DNA from: JAYFRE01 sp034926235
Lineage (GTDB): Bacteria > Pseudomonadota > Alphaproteobacteria > Rhodospirillales > Magnetospirillaceae
Direction of reading: 5' to 3'
Assembly (NCBI GenBank): GCA_034926235.1
Contig: JAYFRE010000046.1
Location: 1 to 40,378, forward strand
DNA: 40,378 nucleotides
The notes beneath the pieces are model-generated. The model was given only the letters and a program-made list of their open reading frames with translations, ran no database searches and was not told the origin of the DNA. Position 1 is the stretch's first letter. The number at the start of each line of letters is the position of its first letter. Both the position numbers and the translations under genes were made by a program. Below, piece after piece: positions 32,760 through 40,334 of the stretch.

Positions 32760-34567
32760 GCTCCCCCTTGATCGTCGCGGGGCCCGTCTTTGCTCTCCTC
32801 GGGCCCGGAAGCGGCGGCATCAGGCGCCAGGGGCACGCGCAAACGAATCATCGTCCCCTCGCCTTCCTCGCTTTCACAGGAGATATCCCCGCCATGCTGC
32901 TCGACCGTAGACCGCGCCTTGGCAAGGCCAAGTCCTGTGCCCCGCGGTTTGTTGGTCACGAACGGTTCAAAAATGCGTGGCTGCAACTCTTTTGGAATAC
33001 CGATGCCGGTATCTTCCGTGCAAACGACGGCGTACCCATTCTCGATCGACGTTCCTATCGTTATGCGGCCACCCTTCGGCATCGCGTCCATGGCATTGAT
33101 CAGGATATTGAGAAGCGCCTGATAAAGCTTGCCGGAATCGCCCAGAACGATCGCGGGCGATGACGGGCCGGAGACGGCGCTGGTGATGTGGCGGCGATCA
33201 AGCTCCGGCTTTGCGAACTCGATCACCCTGGCAACGACATCCTCATGCAGATCGATCGTCTCCTGCAGCATGTCGCCGGGACGCACATAATCCAGAAGTT
33301 CCTGAACGAGGGCGTCGATCCGATCGACCTCTTCCAGAATGAAGCCGATCAGCCGGTCCCGGGAGGGATCGAGCTTCTCCTTCATGCGCACGGTCTGACT
33401 AGAAGTCTTGATGATGCCCAAAGGATTGCGGATCTCGTGGGCCATAACCGCCGCCGCCTCGCCAAGAGCCGCCAACTGCTCGCTGCGCCGCATCTGCAAC
33501 TCCATGCCGCGCAACCGTTCAAGCTGCTCCGCCATCGAGTTGAAGCCGGCCGCCATCTCGTCCAGCTCCTGGCCGCCGCCGGGCGGAATGCGCACCCGGT
33601 AGTCGCCTTCGGCAACCTCACGAAGCCCTTCGGTCAAACGCCGCATCGGCCGTGAAAACCACGAGAACACGATCATCGCAACGGCAAGCGAGGCGAAACC
33701 GGCTGTCAGGCACAAGGAAAGAAAGAGCGGAAGAATCCGCGGCGCGGACAAAGTAAGCTCGCCATTGAGCTGCGACAGGACGATTCCGATCAGCTCGCCC
33801 GAATCATTGCGGAGTGCGGACATGCCGCGCGACGAAATGTTGCCGTTCCGATCATGGATCGAAACCGTGTCCTTTCCCGCCAGCAGTTCGGAAATACCCC
33901 TTTTGGGAACGGCATGCGCACTGCCCGAAACGCTGCCCATCAGCCGGACGGGCTTTGATCCGCTTATCCCGAAAGCCGTCATGGAAAAATTGGTTTTGGG
34001 GCCGGCAAGATCGAGAAGATTGGCCGTCAGCACATCGCCCACAAGAATATGGGCGGTTTTCCCGTGGCAGGAGAAGCTCTTCGAGCCACCGATCAAGAGA
34101 TTCGGCTGCCCGCCCACCCGGATCGGATAGATCGTGCCGGTATCGCGGTAGGGCAGCCAGTCGGTGTCGTCGAACTGGCCATCGCGATACAGCACGGTTC
34201 CATTTTCGTCATAAACGACGACGACATCATAGCCGGCGGATCCCAATATGTCCTGGGCGGGTCCAAGCGCATCCGGCGAGAAAGGACAAGGCTGGTTTTG
34301 CAACGCCATCGCCAGAATACCGGCGACCCGCGAGGACTCCATCTCCTCGCCGCTGATTGAGAGCGAGGCGAATTGCGCCGCGTCAACGAGCCATTGCTCC
34401 AACTGCTGCTCGTAAAGATCGGTGACCGAACGCGCCGCGATGAAACTCGCGACCAGAACCGAAAGAACACTGACGGAGAGAAAGGCGATCATCAGCCTTC
34501 CCCGCATCGGCAACGACGCCAACCAACCGAATCCAGGCAGAACGAAGGACCCGTGAGCAAGCTTCAT
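32756..34567 (-). CDS. Membrane sensor histidine kinase (NtrB-type transmitter)
   Basis: The 603-residue kinase has a first membrane segment at about 25-45, a periplasmic sensor region (about 46-278) and a second segment at about 279-303. A HAMP domain follows (SRPMRRLTEGLREVAEGDYRV), then a HisKA box with H377 in MAHEIRNPLGIIKTSS and a HATPase domain with NILINAMDAMP, DTGIGIP and GTGLGLA. The sensor region holds two cysteines, C94 (NQPCPFSPD) and C167 (SFSCHGKTAH), which may form a disulfide or bind a ligand. Domain order fits a dCache/double-PAS-like sensor, but the ligand cannot be told. Its start overlaps the acyltransferase stop by four bases. Confidence 0.95.
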   Translation of the reverse strand: MKLAHGSFVLPGFGWLASLPMRGRLMIAFLSVSVLSVLVASFIAARSVTDLYEQQLEQWLVDAAQFASLSISGEEMESSRVAGILAMALQNQPCPFSPDALGPAQDILGSAGYDVVVVYDENGTVLYRDGQFDDTDWLPYRDTGTIYPIRVGGQPNLLIGGSKSFSCHGKTAHILVGDVLTANLLDLAGPKTNFSMTAFGISGSKPVRLMGSVSGSAHAVPKRGISELLAGKDTVSIHDRNGNISSRGMSALRNDSGELIGIVLSQLNGELTLSAPRILPLFLSLCLTAGFASLAVAMIVFSWFSRPMRRLTEGLREVAEGDYRVRIPPGGGQELDEMAAGFNSMAEQLERLRGMELQMRRSEQLAALGEAAAVMAHEIRNPLGIIKTSSQTVRMKEKLDPSRDRLIGFILEEVDRIDALVQELLDYVRPGDMLQETIDLHEDVVARVIEFAKPELDRRHITSAVSGPSSPAIVLGDSGKLYQALLNILINAMDAMPKGGRITIGTSIENGYAVVCTEDTGIGIPKELQPRIFEPFVTNKPRGTGLGLAKARSTVEQHGGDISCESEEGEGTMIRLRVPLAPDAAASGPEESKDGPRDDQGGA

Positions 34568-35790
34568 TGAGAATGAACGCCTCCCCGCTTTCCGGCCTTC
34601 TTGCGCAGGCCGCGGAGATCGGGGTCCCAGCGGTCGAAGGCGGCAAGATCCGCAGCGGCGTAGATCAGGCGATTGACGAAGGCGTTCCGATGGCGCGCAT
34701 AGATCGTCAGCGGTTGCAACTCGCTTTTGAAACGAAGCTTGGACGCATAGGCGGTCTGGCCGCTTTGCAGGCTCAAGCGTCCGGTCTTCAAGGTGAAATC
34801 GACATTCTCCATCCAGCTCACCGCATAGATGTTGTGATGGCGGGCCAGCGGGTAACGCATGCCAAGGAACTTGTCGATGACGCGGTCTTTTTCCAGGAAC
34901 AAGAGGTTAAAAGCCGCCAGATGTTCACCCACCCAGTAGAGTATATAATGCACCCTGTCCGGACCAAGACAAGAAACAGATTGAAAATAACCCTGCGGCA
35001 ATTCCTCGAAATCGCCATAGCGCACTTCACTGTTGGCCTGCGTCGATTGATAAAGCGCCGTGATATCCTGGGCGATATCGTCGATGCGCTTACGATGCTC
35101 GATCCGCAAAACATCCCGGCTTTTCAGCTTGCGCTTGATATCCTTGCGCGTCGTGCGCGACAGGGACGAAAAATAGGCATCCTGCCCGCCTTCCGGCGCA
35201 AGCTTGGACAGGTCCAGAACCGCCGTCGGCAGGCTGCGGATCGCGTTATACCGGCCATCCGTGAGCAACGCGCCGAATTCCTTGCGCTCATCCTCGGCCA
35301 GATCCTTAAAAGCGGTCAGCGACGCCTTCGCCGCAATGGCGGCCTTCTCCACGGCGGCCATCAGCGCACGGAAGGCGTCGTGACGTTCCGTACGCGACAG
35401 CTCGCCCCGGAACAGCAGCGGGCAATTCTCCGTAAAGGGGGACCCGACGCAAAACAGACGCCATTCGACCAGCGACGGCGCAAGGCGGCGCAACCATTGG
35501 CCGAAACGGTCAAACCGCCCTTGCAAGGGCGTATCGAGACGGTAGGAAAGGCACAGCACCGGTACGGCCAGAATGATCTCGCCGCCGCGCCGCACGACCA
35601 CGGCCCCCAGCGTCATATTGCCCGGCGCGCCGTCTTCGCAAAGCGCCAGATAGTCCGCATTTTCGACGCAAGCCCCCGAAAGAGCGGCGCGTTCGGCAGG
35701 ACTTAAGTCCGAAAACCCTTTGATGAGTTCGCCGGTCAGAGATTCCGGCGCGGCCTGCGCCGTGATGCAGCCCATCGTCTCATCGCGCAT
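34564..35790 (-). CDS. GNAT/FemAB-like acyltransferase (BioF2-type)
   Basis: The protein of about 408 residues looks like a BioF2/FemAB-like member of the GNAT superfamily. The C-terminal half shows RTTRKDIKRKLKSRDVLRIEH, YQSTQANSEVRYGDFEELP, YILYWVGEHLAAFNLLFLEKDRVIDKFLGMRYPLA and an end region YASKLRFKSELQPLTIYARHRN. This arrangement is typical of acetyltransf_6 enzymes that acylate or aminoacylate amines. The start at 35790 overlaps the hydrolase stop; a second ATG at 35775 is possible, and longer in-frame starts lie inside the hydrolase gene. Donor and acceptor are unknown. Confidence 0.82.
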   Translation of the reverse strand: MRDETMGCITAQAAPESLTGELIKGFSDLSPAERAALSGACVENADYLALCEDGAPGNMTLGAVVVRRGGEIILAVPVLCLSYRLDTPLQGRFDRFGQWLRRLAPSLVEWRLFCVGSPFTENCPLLFRGELSRTERHDAFRALMAAVEKAAIAAKASLTAFKDLAEDERKEFGALLTDGRYNAIRSLPTAVLDLSKLAPEGGQDAYFSSLSRTTRKDIKRKLKSRDVLRIEHRKRIDDIAQDITALYQSTQANSEVRYGDFEELPQGYFQSVSCLGPDRVHYILYWVGEHLAAFNLLFLEKDRVIDKFLGMRYPLARHHNIYAVSWMENVDFTLKTGRLSLQSGQTAYASKLRFKSELQPLTIYARHRNAFVNRLIYAAADLAAFDRWDPDLRGLRKKAGKRGGVHSQ

Positions 35791-36649
35791 GCGCCGCCCC
35801 TCGGTTCTGTCCGAGCGCTCCCCCCTTTTGCGGTTTTTCTTCGGCCTTGCGGGCGAAACTCGAAACGAAATGCGCCGCTTCCTCGGCAACGATATGACGC
35901 TGGCGGTCAAGCGTGACCAAGTGATAGCTGTCGTCCAGAACCAGCGTGCGCACAAGCCCGCCCAGATGTTTCTGGAGATAAACCGCATTGCCGAGGCTGG
36001 CGACGTCATCCTCGCGCGAATGGATGATCAGCGTCGGCTGGCGAATCGACCCCAAACGCTTTTTCAGATCGGCATTCAGCGCCCACATCTGCTGAAGCGC
36101 CTGGGACGGCGTCGCCAGCAGGCCCGCATTGCTGCTGTCGGCGCTGTGCATCGCCTTTACCACCAGCCGCCTCGTGCGCTCGTCCTTCACGCCATAGGGG
36201 TCCTGCTCGATGAACCGGAACCGCTGGCCGAACGGCGTATTGATCAGAATCTTGAGCAGGAAGCTGTAGCGGGGCATCGACCAGCCGTCATATTTCAGCG
36301 TCGGCGCCAGCATGATCAAGCCGTCAACGCGGGTCGGATGATGCGCGGCCAGTTCGGCGGCGACGCACCCGCCCATCGACAGGCCGCCCACGACGATGTG
36401 CTCGCTCGACCGTTCCAGAACGGCGATGCCGGCCTCGGCGCTCGCATACCAGTCCTTCCAGCCGGTCTTCTTGATGTCCTCCTCGGTGCCGCAATGACCG
36501 GCAAGCTGACAGCAATAGACATTGGCCCCGGCATCGTAGAGGGCGCGGCCCAGCGATTTCATTTCGATGGGGGTGCCGCCCAAACCATGAATCAGCAGAA
36601 CACCGACAGGCCCTTTGCCTTCGAAAAGGATGCTGTGATCGGAGGTCAT
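35780..36649 (-). CDS. Alpha/beta hydrolase (carboxylesterase/monoacylglycerol lipase-like)
   Basis: The 289-residue protein has the oxyanion segment LLIHGLGGTPIEM, the nucleophile elbow GLSMGG (S91), an acid in SREDDVAS (D214 or D215) and the histidine in DSYHLVTLDRQR (H243). This is the Est30/MGL pattern (HGLGG and S-Y-H). It lacks a signal peptide, so it is cytoplasmic. It may remove an acyl or ester group from a pathway intermediate. It is coupled on both sides: ATGA with the arginase-fold gene and an overlap with the acyltransferase. Confidence 0.9.
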   Translation of the reverse strand: MTSDHSILFEGKGPVGVLLIHGLGGTPIEMKSLGRALYDAGANVYCCQLAGHCGTEEDIKKTGWKDWYASAEAGIAVLERSSEHIVVGGLSMGGCVAAELAAHHPTRVDGLIMLAPTLKYDGWSMPRYSFLLKILINTPFGQRFRFIEQDPYGVKDERTRRLVVKAMHSADSSNAGLLATPSQALQQMWALNADLKKRLGSIRQPTLIIHSREDDVASLGNAVYLQKHLGGLVRTLVLDDSYHLVTLDRQRHIVAEEAAHFVSSFARKAEEKPQKGGALGQNRGAAHAR

Positions 36650-37596
36650 GAAACGAACCCTCCGAACGCGTCCAGAATCCGGCGGTTGGTGCGGTCATTG
36701 ATGGCAAGCGCCGCCGCGTCGGGCTCGGCCAGCGCCGGATGATCGGTCACCGAAAGAAAATAGCGGAACGGGTCGCTGTATCTCGGCTTTGAATAATCGC
36801 CGCAGACATCCATGCCGAGAAGACGCCGGCTGCGCGACAGCCGCCGGATCGCCTGAAAGACAAGATCGAGACTCATGCCGCCTTGATCCCAATTCGTTGT
36901 TGCGTCATTCGGATTCAAAACATCCTTGTCAAGCGTGACCCAGAGCGGCAAAGGCGCCAGACGCCCGTCCAGCTCATCCAGAAAACCGTCAAAATCACCC
37001 GCCGCAAGCTCGCGCCAGACGATATGCCCGTCGATGGTTTCACAGCCAGGCCCATTGACCGGCCGGCCCCATAAACGCGATGGCGCAGCCCGCCAGGGAT
37101 GCATCTCCAGCGCCCCCTCGCGCAAGGCCGCCAGGTTGGCGAATTTCAGCTCCGGCCGGATGAAATCCTCGCTCGCCGGCCCGATCGTCACGATCTTCGT
37201 CACGGGACCCTGTTCCAGCGCGTAGGTGACCCAGCCGCCGCAATTCAGCGTCTTCGGAAATGTCACCCAGTCGGGATGATTGTCGAAATGAAGGACGATC
37301 ATCGGCTCTTGCACCCGCGCGATAAAACGCGCGGCCAGGTGATGAAAATCGCCGGAGCCGTAAAAGATCAGAGGCGGTTCGGTACGCGGCCAGACGGCGT
37401 CCAGCCGCGCGTCAAGCTCGGCCACCGCCTTGCGGCTGGCGACGATACGCAGCTTTGCGGCCAAATCCCCGGCTTCGATCCGCTGTGCTTTCCCCTGGGC
37501 GATCCACTCGCCAAGCGCTTGCTGATGCGCAAGCGAGCCATCGAGATCGACCACCAAACACGGGGCCCCAGCATCACTCTCAGGCATGAAGGGCAT
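36646..37596 (-). CDS. Arginase-fold (ureohydrolase-like) protein
   Basis: The 316-residue protein carries the metal-binding pattern of the arginase/deacetylase superfamily: GSGDFHHLAARF (His), LHFDNHPDW (Asp-x-His-x-x-Asp type) and LWVTLDKDVLNPND (the D-x-D pair), so a two-metal site is likely intact. Sequence outside these motifs is unlike arginase, agmatinase or formiminoglutamase; in particular the usual SxDxDxxDP reads TLDKDVLNPND. It could hydrolyse a guanidino, amidino or other C-N bond. It starts 17 bp inside the end of the phosphatase gene and its stop overlaps the hydrolase start. MPESD at 37587 is an alternative start. Confidence 0.83.
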   Translation of the reverse strand: MPFMPESDAGAPCLVVDLDGSLAHQQALGEWIAQGKAQRIEAGDLAAKLRIVASRKAVAELDARLDAVWPRTEPPLIFYGSGDFHHLAARFIARVQEPMIVLHFDNHPDWVTFPKTLNCGGWVTYALEQGPVTKIVTIGPASEDFIRPELKFANLAALREGALEMHPWRAAPSRLWGRPVNGPGCETIDGHIVWRELAAGDFDGFLDELDGRLAPLPLWVTLDKDVLNPNDATTNWDQGGMSLDLVFQAIRRLSRSRRLLGMDVCGDYSKPRYSDPFRYFLSVTDHPALAEPDAAALAINDRTNRRILDAFGGFVS

Positions 37597-38284
37597 CGGC
37601 TTTGGCAGCCGGCAAATCCAGGCGGCGGCGCTCCAGCCAATCGGCCATGACCGGAGTCAGGTCGGAAAAATTCGAAAACGCCGTATGCGGAATGTTCGTT
37701 TCCCTGCAATGCTGCACAAGCTTCGCTTTGGCGAAGACATGATCCGCCCGCCCGGCTCCGCAAAAATCGGAACGGCCATCACCGATCAGGACCGTCTCCA
37801 TGGCGCGCGGCGGAATGCCCCGCCAGTCGATCATCGCGCATTTGCAGGTGCCCGCACCGCTCGCACATCCTGCCTTGGAATAGGGGAACGACAGAGCCCA
37901 GCGATCATCGCCCTTGAATTCAAGACGATTGGCGAAAATCGGCAGCGACAGACCGGCGCCGCGCAGGACCTCGCCAACGACATGGTCGAGCCCGTCGGAA
38001 AGAACCGCAACCTCGGCGCCAGCCTTCTGGCACAGATCGACAAAGGGAGCGAAAGCCTGATCGATCCCGATGGACGCGATGAAATCATTAAGCGCCGACG
38101 GCGACACCCGCAGCAACGCGATCTGTCTGGCCATGCATTCGCGGGAACCGATGCGGCCGGCCAGCCATTCGGCCTCAACCGCCTCCCAATCGGATTCGGC
38201 GAACCGTTCCAGCAGAAGGTCCGTCGTGTCGGTCAGAGAGATGGTTCCATCGAAATCGATGAATATTTGTAGTTGGTTGATCAT
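37580..38284 (-). CDS. HAD-IB phosphatase (MtnX/phosphoserine-phosphatase-like)
   Basis: The 234-residue protein has HAD motif I FIDFDGTISLTD (D10, D12), motif II AVLSDGLDH, a basic residue in the middle region and motif III LIGDGRSDFCGAG. It resembles MtnX and SerB-like HAD-IB phosphatases, which remove phosphate from small organic phosphates. A cysteine-rich stretch CASGAGTCKC is unusual and might bind metal. The ATG at 38284 is chosen because the sigma-54 promoter predicts transcription to begin near 38289; the ATG at 38293 would lie upstream of that. It is the first gene of the nine-gene operon. Confidence 0.87.
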   Translation of the reverse strand: MINQLQIFIDFDGTISLTDTTDLLLERFAESDWEAVEAEWLAGRIGSRECMARQIALLRVSPSALNDFIASIGIDQAFAPFVDLCQKAGAEVAVLSDGLDHVVGEVLRGAGLSLPIFANRLEFKGDDRWALSFPYSKAGCASGAGTCKCAMIDWRGIPPRAMETVLIGDGRSDFCGAGRADHVFAKAKLVQHCRETNIPHTAFSNFSDLTPVMADWLERRRLDLPAAKADALHA

Positions 38285-38299
38285 ATCACGCATTGGGCA

Positions 38300-38315
38300 A
38301 GCAATTCATGTGCCA
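38300..38315 (-). promoter_or_regulatory. Sigma-54 promoter of the nine-gene operon
   Basis: Reading on the minus strand the sequence is TGGCAC-ATGAA-TTGCT, an exact fit to the -24/-12 consensus with GG-N10-GC. The predicted transcription start is near 38289, about 5 bases before the ATG of the phosphatase gene. The operon itself encodes a sigma-54 activator. Confidence 0.87.
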
Positions 38316-38379
38316 TAGCAAAATCCTTCCGGAACGCCCGTTTCAGGCCGGAATCCGGACGAAATACGGAGCTTCATAC

Positions 38380-38394
38380 CTACAAATTTTGTAG
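38380..38394. promoter_or_regulatory. Perfect palindrome, candidate activator (enhancer) site
   Basis: CTACAAA-T-TTTGTAG is an exact inverted repeat of 7-bp arms. It is centred about 98 bp upstream of the predicted minus-strand sigma-54 start, an ideal enhancer distance for an NtrC-type activator. A related half-site TTGTAG lies at 38461-38466, about 100 bp from the predicted plus-strand start. Confidence 0.65.
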
Positions 38395-38536
38395 CTTCCC
38401 CCGAATTACGGGTAAGCTGCGGCGGTGAAACAGCCCCGTCAGCGAGGTCCGTCCGCGCCCTTGTAGAGTTTTTGTCATTTTATTTCAAACGATTAACGGC
38501 GGGAATCCGCCCCTGTGGAGCGCCTTGCGCGCTTTG

Positions 38537-38552
38537 TGGAATGCTTCCTGCT
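38537..38552 (+). promoter_or_regulatory. Sigma-54-like element for the class-III aminotransferase
   Basis: TGGAAT-GCTTC-CTGCT keeps GG-N10-GC spacing but differs from the consensus at three positions. The predicted start near 38563 would give a leader of about 68 bases to the ATG at 38631. Confidence 0.5.
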
Positions 38553-38630
38553 AATGGATCTGTCGAATGGTTCCCGGCTTTGGGCGGGCCCTTAGCTTGT
38601 CAATCGTTCGTCACGAAAGAACAAGGCATC

Positions 38631-39968
38631 ATGACATTGACTTACAGCAATCCGCAATCCACCGCGAAGAGCGCCGCCCTCTTCAAGCAAGCGTTGGAAC
38701 TGATCCCCGGTGGCGTCAATTCGACGGCGCGGGCGACATGGTCCGGCTGGGACCCCTATCCCCTGTTCGTCGATCGGGGCACCGGGTCTCATCTGACCGA
38801 TGTCGACGGCAATGATTATGTCGATTATCTGCTCGGCCTCGGCCCGATGCTGCTCGGCCACCGTCCGCCGAAAGTCACCCAGGCGGTCGTCGATTTCATC
38901 GAACAGCGCGGCACCGTCTTTGCGCTTCCCGCTGCGGAAGAACTGAATCTCGCCCGCAAGATCGTCACCGCGATCCCCAGCGTCGAGCAGGTCCGCCTGT
39001 GCAACACCGGCACAGAGGCCGTTCTTTATACGGTTCGCCTTGCACGCGCCTTCACCGGCCGCAAGAAGATCATCCGGTTTGAAGGCATGTATCACGGCTT
39101 CTCCGACGGCGTTTACTGGAGCAAGCATCCCAATCCCGAGATCGCCGGGCCTGAGCTGTCGCCGCGTCCGGTGCCTCAGGGACCGGGCATGCCCGGCGGC
39201 ATCGACCAGTCGCTGATCATCCTGCCCTGGAACAACATCGACGTTCTGCGCCAGACGCTGGAGCGTGACGGCAAGGATATCGCCGCGGTCCTTACCGAGC
39301 CCGTCATGTGCAACACCGGCTGCATCCTGCCCGAGCCCGGCTATCTGGAAGCGATGCGCGACCTGACGCCGAAGCACGGCGTTCTTCTGATTTTCGACGA
39401 GGTCATTACCGGCTTCCGCATCTCGCTCGCCGGGGCTCAGGGCCATTACGGCATCAAGCCGGACCTGTCCGTCTTCGCCAAGGGTCTAGGCGGCGGCTTT
39501 CCGGTGGCGGCGATGGGCGGACGGCGCGACATCATGCATCTCGTGGCCGAAGGCAAGGTCTCGATCGCCGGCACCTATAATGCCAACGGCATCGCCGTGT
39601 CGGCTGCGAACGCCGCCCTGGACGAACTCGCCAAGCCCGGAATGTACGAGCATCTCTACGATGTTTCCGATCGCCTCCGCGAGGGGTTGGAGCGGATCGT
39701 TCATGATCTGAAAATACCCGCCCATGTCGTCGGTCTCGGCCCGGTCTTCCAGATCTGGTTCGCCGACCAGCCGATCCGCAATTACCGCGACGCGGTGCGC
39801 CATGCCGATCACAACGCTTTCCGTCACTGGTTTGAAGGCATGTTGAAGCGGGGCGTCCTCTTCCATCCCGGCGCGTACGAAAATCTCTTCATTTCCTTCG
39901 CCCATACGCGTGACGATATCGACTTCACGCTCAAGGCGGCGGCGGAAACGCTGAAGGAGATGCGGTAA
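38631..39968 (+). CDS. Class-III PLP aminotransferase (glutamate-1-semialdehyde aminomutase-like)
   Basis: The 445-residue PLP enzyme resembles GSAM (HemL) and other class-III aminotransferases. It has LIPGGVNSTARAT, NTGTEAVLYTVRLARAFTG, FEGMYHGFSDG, LIFDEVITGFR and the Schiff-base lysine K284 in FAKGLGGGFPVAAMGG. The TMYHG-type helix region departs from true HemL, and the context is not tetrapyrrole synthesis. It is therefore more likely a 2,1-aminomutase or omega-transaminase for a special substrate. The ATG at 38631 aligns with the family; the longer in-frame start at 38472 overlaps the sigma-54-like element. It is transcribed divergently from the nine-gene operon. Confidence 0.9.
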   Translation: MTLTYSNPQSTAKSAALFKQALELIPGGVNSTARATWSGWDPYPLFVDRGTGSHLTDVDGNDYVDYLLGLGPMLLGHRPPKVTQAVVDFIEQRGTVFALPAAEELNLARKIVTAIPSVEQVRLCNTGTEAVLYTVRLARAFTGRKKIIRFEGMYHGFSDGVYWSKHPNPEIAGPELSPRPVPQGPGMPGGIDQSLIILPWNNIDVLRQTLERDGKDIAAVLTEPVMCNTGCILPEPGYLEAMRDLTPKHGVLLIFDEVITGFRISLAGAQGHYGIKPDLSVFAKGLGGGFPVAAMGGRRDIMHLVAEGKVSIAGTYNANGIAVSAANAALDELAKPGMYEHLYDVSDRLREGLERIVHDLKIPAHVVGLGPVFQIWFADQPIRNYRDAVRHADHNAFRHWFEGMLKRGVLFHPGAYENLFISFAHTRDDIDFTLKAAAETLKEMR

Positions 39969-40054
39969 CGCTCAAAACCGATTACCGGTGGAGTGGGATT
40001 TTCTAAAAGACGTCTCTGTCCGGCCCGGCTTGATCCGGGGCGGAAAAACCGCAG

Positions 40055-40095
40055 CGGAACGCCGCCTTCTCCCTAACGGGAAAGGCGGCGTTCCG
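40055..40095. terminator. Strong hairpin between convergent genes
   Basis: A 14-bp perfect stem (40055-40068 with 40082-40095; CGGAACGCCGCCTT/AAGGCGGCGTTCCG) continues past a bulged C into TCCC/GGGA with a TAAC loop. It separates the aminotransferase gene from the convergent small gene. An immediate T-run is missing on both strands; a T5 lies about ten bases beyond on the minus strand. Confidence 0.7.
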
Positions 40096-40100
40096 GCCGT

Positions 40101-40334
40101 TTAAAATCGCGTGTCTTTACGCCGCTTCTGATCCGGCGCGCCGTTCCGGCGCACGCCGTCCTTGAACCCTTGCGTCCAGCGTTCGCGGGCAGCCGGGGCG
40201 TCATGGGGATTGTCGCGTTCGGCCAGCCGGTCGAGATCGTCCTCGGGCAGATCAAGCCCTGTGCCCCGGCCGGCATTCCAGCCCTCGGCATAGATTCTGC
40301 TCAAGGCGAAGGGGGTGAGATCCGGTTCGGCCAT
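40101..40334 (-). CDS. RMF/CrpP-like small protein (77 aa)
   Basis: The 77-residue basic protein has a pattern like ribosome modulation factor and CrpP: an aromatic-Gly helix IYAEGWNAGRGTG, then NPHDAPAARERWTQGFKDGVRR, matching the family's NPY-x-W-x2-GF-x2-G. RMF dimerises ribosomes in stationary phase. The insert between the two halves (LDLPEDDLDRLAERD) is longer than in E. coli RMF. An AGGAA site lies four bases before the ATG. Homology is suggested by motif only, so ribosome binding is inference. Confidence 0.7.
   Translation of the reverse strand: MAEPDLTPFALSRIYAEGWNAGRGTGLDLPEDDLDRLAERDNPHDAPAARERWTQGFKDGVRRNGAPDQKRRKDTRF

Larger units (their letters stand above)
38285..38630. other. 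Divergent regulatory region of the sigma-54 cluster
   Basis: This 346-bp stretch between the phosphatase and the class-III aminotransferase genes holds no credible coding region. It carries a consensus sigma-54 promoter on the minus strand, a weaker sigma-54-like element on the plus strand, a perfect 15-bp palindrome and an AT-rich patch (38460-38490) with a half-site-like TTGTAG. The layout is that of an enhancer-controlled divergent promoter pair. Confidence 0.7.

Noticed and set aside
31317..32771. 484-codon plus-strand open frame opposite the response regulator
   Set aside because: It is antisense to a regulator with intact receiver, AAA+ and Fis domains; its own translation has no recognisable motif.
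38521..38540. TGGAGCGCCTTGC as a sigma-54 promoter
   Set aside because: The GG to GC spacing is too short (8 instead of 10), unlike the neighbouring element at 38537.
38631..39968. Assignment as HemL (tetrapyrrole synthesis)
   Set aside because: Core motifs fit the wider GSAM-like group, but the active-site surroundings and the sigma-54 cluster context do not support a housekeeping HemL.
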